Source of the DNA: Coprinellus micaceus
Lineage: Eukaryota; Basidiomycota; Agaricomycetes; Agaricales; Psathyrellaceae
DNA: 64,000 nucleotides
NCBI GenBank assembly: GCA_951394405.1
Contig: OX596343.1
Span: forward strand, 1,736,001-1,800,000
Direction: 5' to 3'
Part shown: positions 20,777 through 30,639 of the stretch, piece after piece
How positions within the stretch are numbered: position 1 is the first letter of the stretch
Layout of the letters: each line of letters opens with the position of its first letter
Position numbers and translations under genes: made by a program
Notes under the pieces: model-generated
The model's database searches: none
What the model saw: the letters and a program-made list of their open reading frames with translations, nothing else
What the model was told of the DNA's origin: nothing

Positions 20777-21259
20777 ATTCGAAAATGACTCCGACTGCAT
20801 TCGGCCCTTTCCTCGGGCTTCTCCCGAGTTCCCCCTTCCTAGCATCCTCTCGTGTCTCTCCCTTCATTTAGCGGTCAAAATCCTCTCAACCCCAAATTCG
20901 TGCTCCTATTTGTTTGATCTTGTTCACTCCTTGCCCAGACTGGCGCGAGGACTCATCTGAGGTGAATTCAACTTGTCTGGGGCTCTAAGCCATTCATGGC
21001 GTTGAGGGGCTATTGAGGTATCGAATAGGCGCCCAGAACGTGATAGTCCAGAGGAAAGATGGCAGTCGACTCTTGAGTCATCACATCGACGTGACGTTAC
21101 CGCAGCCTTGTGACCGTGACGCTGCGCGTCTGAACTGTCACGCTTGAACTCGTTCCCTTATAGGGACCAGGCGCGTTCAACTCACCAACTTCAGTATTTC
21201 CGCCCAGTTCACGCCAGCACTACGGGCGCTCGCGGTCTTCTTCGAGGCCCGAGGACAAG

Positions 21260-24200
21260 ATGGACATTTCTCATCTCCCTTCAGGCGCACAGATCCCTGA
21301 AAATGGTGAAACTGCGAAAAGTGGACGACTCAACGTTTGTATCCCGGGCCTTTTCCAGTCACCATAAACTTGTGTTCACGATGCCTACGTCACTTCTTCC
21401 CTTTCTACAGGATGATTTATACAGAGCTCTTCAGAAGACAGAGTCAAAATTCTCGAATAACTTCTACTATACCTCCACGGAAATCAGTGCCCCAAACCCC
21501 GGCCTTTGCATTGATGGCTTAGGCCCCATTGGCTTGCCCCTGAACGAGCAGGAAGCCCAATCACTCATCTCCAAGGCATCTCGGTCCAAGTCCTTGGGGG
21601 ATGGCTGGGAGATCGACCCAAGCAAGGTTACATTTGCGAACCCGGATTGGGAAAGCTACGTCGATTCAACTGCCACAACCGTGCGGTCGACTTTGGGCGT
21701 GGCAGCACGCACGACTCCGCCGCGATGCGAGCTTCACAAATTGCTGTTATATCAGCCTGGTCATAAGTAAGCCCATTTATCCGCAGTTGGGACGCAGTGG
21801 ACTCACTCCTACGAAGGACTTATTTACACCGCCATGAGTGAGTGAGCAGCATTCCCCTCGGCAGCTACCCGACTAACTGAAGCTATCGGTATAGTGCCGC
21901 GAGGGCACCTGGGTTATTTGCGACCATCGTCTTTGTCCTCCCATCACCCTTCAAGGGTGGTGAAGTCCATGTCAGCCAGGCAGGCAAGACCAAGGTTCTT
22001 GACATCGCCCAAACGTCTGGGAACAGCACCTCTATCTTGGCTTGGTATGACGATGTTGCGTACGAGGTAAAACCTATTACCTCAGGTTACCGCCTTGCAC
22101 TCTCCTACAACTTCGTCCATACCTCCCCCGACGTAGTCTCAACTGCCCTGCCCGAACAAACAGACACGCCGCTCTATCAGTGCCTCCGTAAATGGAAGCG
22201 CGGAGGCTTCGCAACCGTGCCCAAGCTCCCGCTTGTTGTCCATTTGTTGGACCATACATATAGCTCCGACGACTTCAAGAACGGCCGGAAACATCTGAAG
22301 GGAAAAGACGCCCACACCATCGGCCATCTCCTTCCCCCAGCTGAAACCCTTGGAATCGCTGTCTATTTGGCAGAACTGGTCCGAACCGTGACACGAACTA
22401 CCGTGACCGAATGTGAAAGCAATAGCGGCAGTGACTTTAAAGGCGATAGCGATAGCGACGACTGGAACTATAGAAGCGATAGCGACTGGGGGCATAGAAG
22501 CGACAGCGACAGCAACTATAACGAAGATGAAGAGTACACCATAGGGAAAATAACCCACATCGAGAACAGAATTAGAAGCGTGACGCGTATCGACGAAGGT
22601 AGGCATGTCGACTTCGACTTTGACCAGTTTGAGATTGCCCAGGATTGTCTCACGGCGGAAGACCCCTTTGACGGAGTCGAACCGGAGGATCAGGAGTACG
22701 ATAGGAGTCGTGTGCGTGTGCTTCATATATCTCCACAGAATTGGCAACGAACTAATACCCACGTCGTATGACAGGCCTCAGTCGATCAATGTGAGTATTA
22801 TGTGGACCACCATCTTGATAGCGCTAAATGGTTTCTTGCAGATTGGGACAGCTCAGTACTCATGCTATTCCGGCTCGAAGACCTAACCTCCATTGGTGTG
22901 TCCCTGAAGGGTTATCCTTGGGGTTTCTCGCGCCTTCAGGTGGGCTGCGAACCCGACCCGAAGGCAGAAGAAATTGTTTGTGCCACGTTAGAATCTATCG
23001 AGAAGCGAGAGCTCTATCATTCTTCCGAGGGTAACGCGAAGGTTATTATTGCCCACGCTTTGGCCTGGAAGCGACCCGACCTCTGGAACAGGGCCATCCG
23101 CCATTGTGGACCAGCACTTGAGACCGCTAAGGCCGCTATTGCAGAGGCTCTTAAGGTCTTCGGCTTGGACTCTATCAAGTCATCGTACGTTTCGCTTTAC
23201 TTTCCGGATGCATGGCAATGAACCACCCGCAATAGGCTTGGTTTCCTAGTCCAACGAAACTCCGCGTTGCGAGTTCGGTTCAGCTTCATTCACGCAATTG
23301 TGGAGCAGACTGGTAGCTCTGGGTTAGGAGAAAGCCTCGCAGACGATGCCTTCTCGACCTGCAACTCTCTTTCCTCGGACGACGTCCCCACTGTCCTCGA
23401 GATTGCGAAGGGAAAAGGTGTTGGATTCATCGAAACGAGGTACGCTGCCCCGTGTCATTACAGTACATTTTGATGCTCACTCAGTGGAACCTCATTAGCA
23501 TTCTTTCCGACGACGCAAACGCCCGTGTTGACTACCGTTTCCTCATGACCCTGGCACAGGCGCTGCAGAAGGACTGTTCAGGGACGGAATCGTCAAAGCC
23601 CCTACTCGACGAAACGAAGGCCGATCTCATGGGAATCATTCGCAGGTGCATAACTATCATCATTCTACGGTGGGATGGCCCGAGCCGGTACATGAACTCT
23701 GGAGGGGCTGATGACTATCACGTCTCCGAAGTCATGAGGCTCTGCATCCGCATAGAGGATCTGGAGCTATGCAGTACAGTCGCTATACGCGCCTCAAAGG
23801 CGGGGAGCTACGCATCTCGCATGGCTGCTGCCAAAACTCTTCACGACTATCTCAATACCCTTCCGCAAACGGACGATCATGCCGACGAGAGAGAGAAGCT
23901 CGGGAAAACGGCTCGAACTTGCGTCGTCAGTGCAATGTCATGCTGGCAGGGCGCGGATATGCCGGGGGGAGGGCGAGGTGGCCCACGCTCAAACATACAC
24001 CATCTCGTTCAGTATTGCTTCGACATCAACCAACTAGATCTGTGCACCGTGTTCTTCAACACGATTATCAAAGAAACTGAGCGGTCCACCAACTATGAAC
24101 CGCTTGTAGGACTAGCCGACGCCCTGCAGCTCCAAATCGCCCGGATGAAGAATCCAGATTCACATCCAGCTGCCGACCTCAGCGCCGAAAATGCTGTGCA

Positions 24201-25098
24201 GAAGTGGGAACGGTCCAGCGGAGGCCGCAACAGCGATATCTGTCGGCTCGTTGACTTATGCCTCACCATCGACCACTTGAGCCCGTGCGTCACGATGCTC
24301 AACGCCCTTCTCAAGACCCGTCCTGGGGAAGACTACGATTACAAAGTCCCAATGGTATACCTGCACCTTGTGGCTCCCCTCAAGGCAACATTGGCGAAGC
24401 ACGGAAAGCCAATGACTCTGGAACCGTTCGGGTCCTTCTTCCGGCTTATCATCTCCTTATACCTCTCGCACGTTCTCGCCCCTAAAACACCCTCCACTAT
24501 TTGGCCTACCCTTCCAATGCGCTCCGCAGGATGCGGCGCCTGTTCCCATTGCAACGACCTCGATAGATTCCTCAAAAGTGAATCGAAAGAAATCCGGTTC
24601 AAGGCCGCCAAGAAGTTCCGAACTCATATCGAAACCGAAATCTACAGAGCTCGAATCGATGATATTGTATCTGGGCACACCCTCACAGGCAGCTCTACGC
24701 ACGTCCTCGTCGTAACGAGAAGACCCCACTTCATGGAACAGATCGCGTGGTCGAAAATACGGTCGGAAGCGAAGGCAGTCATTGGGCGGGTCGTAGAGGG
24801 TGATGATCAATTGGAGGCGATCATGCTGGATAGGCATAACGATGTGTTGGAGGCACTCCAGGGGACGAAAACGTTCGCCTTCACTGGCAGCCCAACAATT
24901 CCCTTAGCAGTGGTCCAGACTGCCCCCGACCCTGAGCAAACGCATGCCGTCACAAACGGCGCCTCGCATTCTTCATCGTCAAAGAGAACGACGACAACGA
25001 CTGCTTCCTCTGCATCGAGCTCCTTGACCGGGGTGAAGAGAAAGCACGACGAAACGTCGGTGTCGATCGAAGACAGACCAACGAAACGTAGAGGCTAA
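21260..25098 (+). CDS. 2OG-Fe(II)-oxygenase-like multidomain protein (paralog B)
   Basis: Eight exons: 21260-21334, 21411-21766, 21817-21837, 21895-22711, 22775-22790, 22842-23184, 23236-23439 and 23499-25098; 3432 nt, 1143 aa. The N-terminal third matches fungal prolyl-4-hydroxylase-like 2OG oxygenases (FSNNFYYTSTE, CELHKLLLYQPG, PGLFATIVFVLPSPFKGGEV, VKPITSGYRLALSYN). Two micro-exons of 21 and 16 nt restore the conserved stretches. The usual HxD reads HRHD, with the His displaced, and the distal His before EVKP is Tyr, so catalysis is doubtful. The middle has an Asp/Ser-rich insert (SDSDD...). The rest is a long helical region shared with the flanking paralogs, a C-x2-C-x2-C motif (CGACSHC), and a basic tail RPTKRRG. 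Probably nuclear or cytosolic; substrate unknown. Confidence 0.8.
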
Positions 25099-25907
25099 GC
25101 TGATAGAACTATTCCCCACCCCATGCTCCGTTTCCTAAGTTCCTATGGTTCGGCCGCTAGTTGGACATGAATACGTCGCAGTGTTCTCCTTCCTGCTTTG
25201 CTATTCCTTTTTGCTGGAGATTACCCACCTCCTCTTCCCTTCCACTGCCTTCATGAAATTATCTCGTCTTTCTCCGCTCGGGCCTTTGGGCTGCCTTTCT
25301 TGGTCTATGGATAGTAATATTCCCGTCCGCATGTTCCTCTCAGTAAATGTCTTTCCGAGCGAACAGCTCGACTTCGTTACCGCCGGCTCAGCCTTCAGTC
25401 AACCTAGGCCGAGCGCCATTGATTTACGCCCTTCCCATTCGATTTCCTCCTTATATCTTGCTAAATTCTGCACAACTCATATCCTATTTATCCCACCTTC
25501 CAATACATAAGTAGTTAAACTCCTTGAGTAGATGAACGCGTCGCGAGGCCTCGCGTCACGCCCTCGTGACCGTGTCACGCTTCAGCGCTTATCTCGAACC
25601 CTCATCATGTTTCGGGTCTCTCAACCCTCGAATGAGCTGGAGCACAGGTTTGTGACCTCCGGAACGCGTAACGGATTGCAATCTTTGGCAATCTCGACGT
25701 GCTTGACATTCTCTCCCGAATGACGCCCGAAAGATCAGACTTTGTAGTCTGGATACCCCCACGAGATATTTGCGTGTCCGAAATCCCAACCGGTCGGGGT
25801 CAACGTGACTTGCAAATTTGGACCATGCGTCTTCGATTTGCATGCGTCCCCCTCCGGAATCATCCACGGAATAGCACCTCTCTCACCATTCCATACCATC
25901 CCCAACC

Positions 25908-28470
25908 ATGTCGACGGCGATGGCCACCTCCATGACGGAGAATCCCCAACCGAACACCAACGACGATATCTGCGTGAGTTACAGCCTCCTACGAAACGAC
26001 ATGGCGAGCCTTGAGTCACTGACGATCTTCAATAACTAATGTCAATAGGACGATCTACTCGAGGTTCTCCGCAAAGAGAAGTGGGCCAATGGTTCGAAGG
26101 AGGCCCCGCACGACGTCCGGCGCGTTCTGCAGAAGTGGAAGGACGGCGGGTACGCACCAAAATCGGACAAGACCCTGCTCGTTGCGTTCATCCTCTCCGA
26201 CCCACATGCCGGCTCGTGCCAGGGGATCGAAGGTCTCAAGGGCCCGGATGCCAAGATGGCCCGGTGCCTTCTCCCTATCGCCAAACGCCTCGGCTTCTCC
26301 GTCTGCCTCACGAACATCAAGAAAACCGTCACCGGAATTCCACGCAAAACCGAGTGGGCGTACAGGTTCATCCCCGCTGAGAAACGCGAGGAGGACGGTG
26401 ACGAGAGCTGCACGATGACTCGCTATTATCGCGGTAGGTACGAGAAGTTCCACGAAGACCAGGTTTGGTACCAGAACGGGGAATACGACACCCCCAGGAT
26501 GGGGAAGATCCTGGAGGTGGAATACGAACTTTCCCAGATGCATACTCTGGTGGGGAACGCAGGGCTGGGGAAGGTCGACGAATGCAATATCGATCAGGAC
26601 TACGTCATCCCCAAGGATCGGTTCGATGGGACGCATGTTGAGTACCCAAGCTTCGAACCGGATGAAGGAGAGGTCATTCATGGTGAATAGTGATATTAGA
26701 AGTCGAAACTTTATCCTTTCTTGCCCTGACACTTTTGACAGAGTATGACGACCAACCATGCCTCGTCATATTCCGCGATGAAGACGAAACCAACGTCCTC
26801 CTCTCGCTCAAGGATCCCATCAGCCTCCTGAAGGATCTCAAGCCGACTTCCTACCCCACTCCGAGGGATAGGTCAATCGTCGACGCCGTGCTCGAGAAGC
26901 TGGAGGCCGGTGTAGACGATGGGAGCGAAGTCCTCTCCCAAACTCACCGCTGGAACGAAACGCCCTCCTACATCATTACAAGGATCATCGACCATGCTTT
27001 AGAGTGGAAAGATGTTGAACTCTGGAATAGGGCTATCCATTACTGTGGGGATAAACGCCAGGGAGCATCGCAGGAGTTGCGGAACGCCGCATTGAAAGCT
27101 CTCTCGGCCTTTGGGTTCACCGCCATTGAAGCAAGGTGAGCCTACTTCATCAAAGCACGCCTTGATGCCTCGTCCTAACCTAGTTCCGACTCACCCTAGC
27201 CTGGAGACTATCATTAGGAAGAAGAACGACGAACTGAATGCGCGTGTCAGCATCATCGAAGCAGTATCTGCTCGTGATACTCAGGGCGTCAATGCTGCAT
27301 GGATCAACAGAATGACCTTCGAAATCTTCGCCTCATTCACGAATCCTTCCTCCTTCAACCCCCAGCTCTTTATGCCCTTGGTACAGAGACATGGCTACAG
27401 CCTTCTGCTCAATAAGTGCGTTTCCGCCCCTTTGGCCAGCCTGTCGCTGATCACTCCCTCAGCGTTCTCCCGAACCTTGCTCGGAGGTCGGGATGCTGTG
27501 GAATCCTCATGAGCCTCGCCAACGCGCTACACGATCTCCGCTCCACCGTTCCCGCTATGAACACCCCCGAAACCGCGTATTCCATCCACCACTGTGTCCT
27601 GGCGGCTGCCGCCCAGTGGGACGTTGGGCTGCACGTTTACCCCTGCAGCAACGAATCCGGGTACCAAAACATCGCCCAACCCAATTCAAAGACTTCAACG
27701 ATCTGCAATATCGTTCAATTCGCATATAAGGCTGGCGACCTCTGGTCTCTCTCACCGCTTATGCACTCCCTCAGTTACTTGAACCCAGCCGACCCGGACG
27801 GGCTCATGGCACGCTTTAAGGAAATCCATATCCCGCTCATCCCGCAACTCCACACCACCCTCGCCGATTGTGGAGCCCCAGCATTCTGGCCTACCTTTGA
27901 ACCGTTCAGCTCGTTCCTACCGCCCACCCTCGCCCGCGCCATCGAGCTATTCAACGTCGTTGCATCACAACCGCCTGCAGGGCCTCCGCCCCCACCTCAA
28001 GTCTCCCTCTTGAATTGCCGTTGCCCCCAGTGCAAAGAGGTCGACGCCTTCGTTCGTAGAAAGGTCACATCGCTGTCCTACCGCGCCGACGACAACGAGC
28101 TGCGGTTCAAGCTCAAAGAAGCGCAGCGCAAACATATCGAGGTACAAGTCCACCCAAAGAAGAAGACCTCCAACCCCCTGCCTGTTATCGGCCTGTACGT
28201 CGAATGCGCGACGGACGAGTCGACGAGGCCGCATACGCTTGTCGTTCGTAGGCGTCAGGAGGTCCTGGACCAGGCTGCGTGGAAGCCTTCGTGAAGAGTT
28301 TGCAGGATTGCATGGCAAGAGGAGAGGCTGCGCTCGTCCAGGCTCAAAGTTTAAATTCGGCGGCTGCCCAAGCTGGCGCAAATTTGGTTCCCGTCGTTAC
28401 ACCGGCCCCAAAACGTAAATCGGGTAGCTATGGAACGACAGGAAGTGAGGCGAAGCGTAAGCGCGTTTAG
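25908..28470 (+). pseudogene. Paralog C, lacks oxygenase domain, carries a frameshift
   Basis: Exons 25908-25973, 26049-26682, 26742-27135, 27200-27415 and 27463-28294 give 713 aa to the TGA at 28294. Relative to paralogs A and B the frame is lost at about 28281: A reads LAWAEAFVKAV, here AAW is followed by KPS and a stop, while the next frame continues as EAFVKSLQDCMARGEAAL to a basic tail (SEAKRKRV) ending at 28470. It starts at the region that in B follows the oxygenase domain (WKDGGYAPKSDKTLLVAF), so it never had or has lost that domain. CRCPQC near residue 610 matches the Cys motif of B. Either a recent pseudogene with an altered C-terminus or a single-base sequence error. Confidence 0.7.
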
Positions 28471-29182
28471 GATTGTGGGGCCCCTCTTCCTCTTCCTCCT
28501 CCATTGTCGATTCCCTGGTTCCTTCAACGCCGCCTTCTCAACAGTCGTGCCCCCTGCTTTCCTTCTTACCCACTAATCCTTTGGCGACCCAACGATAATT
28601 CCTCTCGGTTAGTCTGGCCGGTAAACGTTGAGGGCGGAATGACGTCACACCGCCGCGTCGGGGGTCGGGTGATCGTCGGTCACACCATCCTGCAAGACTG
28701 GTTACGGGTGCCCTCCTGGTCTCTTCCTGGGGTCAGGGTATGACTTCAAAAGAAGGCGCACCTCCCAACATCCTCCATCTCACCCTCTCACACAACCCAA
28801 ACACACCAACACCATCACTAACTGTACACACAAACAAGTGAAATAGGTATCATCATCCCTTCAAAAGCGTCACAGCAGAGTAGACTAGACAAAGTAGAAT
28901 AGACGGTTCAAGCGCAGGTCGAGCCAAGCCGAGTCAGGACGAGGCGAAGCGGGAGGGGTAAGTAAGGAATAAGTAGAAAAAGTGTCGTTAGAGAGGGGGT
29001 CCGTACTATAGCATCACAGGACGGGGCGGGGCCGTTTTCGTGGCTCCCGTTCCCGCCCTTCCGGGTCCGGAAGTCCAATCGGGCAGGCAGCGTTACCTCC
29101 CTTTCGAGAGGCGTGCGCGAGGGTTCAACCAGGCCTAGTCGAAACACAACCACGCGATGATGGAGTTGCACTGGGCGACGGT
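28471..29182. other. Intergenic, nothing recognised
   Basis: The 3' flanks of two convergent genes. Short frames only; no repeat or RNA signature seen. Confidence 0.5.
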
Positions 29183-30101
29183 TTAGAGGAGAGCGGCGAG
29201 CCCAGCAGCGACGCCGAGGACACCAGCGAACGCGCCCGCCTTGACACTCACGGCACCGTTCTTGTCAGGGGTGGCAGTCGCGGAGGCGGAGGCAGATGCT
29301 GAGGCGGCAGCAGCGGAGGCGGAGGAGGCTTGCGCGGCTTGTTGCGTGGGGTAGAGGGAGCCGAGGGGCTTGATCTCGAAGGGGGCGGAGACGGCGTAGA
29401 CCTGGTAGGTGGGTGGGGAGAGGGGTGCGTTAGTTCGAGGTGAAATGAAAGGAAACGAATAGGGGAAGGGTAGATAGATAATGTGATGCGTTTATGACGT
29501 GATGAAAGGGCGGAAAGGTGGCTTGGGTTGAGGAAAGGGGGGAATAGGGGAGAGAAGCTCGTCCGAGAACGTGTAATGAAAAGAAAGAAAGACGACTGAC
29601 GTCGGTGTTGTTGATAGGGTTAGCGAGGTAGACCTGGTACCCGGTGCCCGCGGCCTGGTTAGACTGGTCCTGCGTGATCATGATGCTGCAGTCGTAGTTC
29701 TTCTGGATGGCGATGATCGCGAGGGGCTGCACGAGGACCGTCTGGTCCGAGTTGCCAATCCTACAGAACGTAGAGGTTCAGGGTGAGTATGCAATCTCGA
29801 TGGCGGGGAAGGGGTGGAATGGAGAAGGAAGGAATGAACGTACAAGACGGTGAACTCCGTAGGGGCGGCGGAGTCATGGCAAGTCCAGGTCAAGACGTTT
29901 TGGGATTTGGCGACTGTATTCGAGGGTCGTCGTTAGCATATCAAACGAATAGGATGCACGAGCCTTGAATACAAGGCCCGCGGAGAGGAATGGGTACTAC
30001 TCACCCCACCAGTCGTTGGCACTGGGAACGGTGACCCCGAACTGGGCAGCAGCGAGCGAGGCGGCGGCGAGGAGGGTAGCGGCGAGGGTGCGGAACTGCA
30101 T
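29183..30101 (-). CDS. KRE9/KNH-like GPI-anchored cell-surface protein
   Basis: Four exons in transcription order, 30101-30005, 29913-29844, 29760-29601 and 29401-29183; introns 91, 83 and 199 bp; 181 aa. A signal peptide (MQFRTLAATLLAAASLAAAQ) is followed by a domain matching the Ser-Thr-rich GPI/Kre9-KNH family (FGVTVPSANDWW, LTWTCHDSAAPTEFTVL, IGNSDQTVLVQPLAIIA). A Ser/Ala-rich stretch then precedes a C-terminal hydrophobic tail (AGAFAGVLGVAAGLAALL) typical of GPI attachment. The family is secreted and linked to the plasma membrane or wall, in some members to beta-1,6-glucan assembly. Intact and typical in length. A GGT microsatellite sits 130 bp upstream of the start. Confidence 0.88.
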
Positions 30102-30231
30102 CGTTCTACATTCAAAATCTCTAGTCAGCTCATCCATTCACCAATACCCGGGATATCAACGCCAGGCGACATGGTCCGACCCTTCGTCGCCGTCCCCGAC
30201 GGCGTTGAGATACTGACTGACTGACTCACGA

Positions 30232-30258
30232 GGTGGTGGTGGTGGTGGTGGTGGTGGG
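30232..30258 (+). repeat. GGT microsatellite upstream of the KRE9-like gene
   Basis: About eight GGT units followed by GGGGGTG, 130-157 bp upstream of the start codon at 30101 of the minus-strand gene, within its likely promoter. Confidence 0.85.
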
Positions 30259-30639
30259 GGTGAAGAAAGAGTAACAAAGGGTTTGTAGGGCGAAGGGTAA
30301 GGAATGTGGGGGTGCGTCGAGGCGAGGCGAAGCGAGGAAGGGGCTTGAAGCGATGAGCTGGAAGAAGACAAGAACTCTCCGTTGGCGTGTGGGAATGTTC
30401 CCGTCACCACCGAATTTTCAGGCCCGGTGTGATCCACGCGGTACACATCGGACGATGACGTTGCCGACGACGTTGCCGACGACGAGCAGCTCTTATTTTC
30501 GAACACCCACCGTCGTTGAACCTCGTCTCTCTGGATTCAAATGGGAGGATAATGCGTCGTATTCGCGATGTAGAGAGTGCTCTTTCTTCCTCATTCACGT
30601 TCTCATCTCGCCAAGACCTCCACCACGGCAACGCAGACG

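Noticed and set aside
21144..21770. Alternative continuous first exon for paralog B
   Set aside because: An unspliced frame exists, but the intron at 21335-21410 has a strong polypyrimidine tract and acceptor, and splicing joins a plausible N-terminus (MDISHLPSGAQIPENGE). Not excluded without transcripts.
8567..28470. CRISPR array, riboswitch or bacterial-type operon
   Set aside because: No regularly spaced repeats with unique spacers; spliced genes and opposing strands show a eukaryotic nuclear locus.
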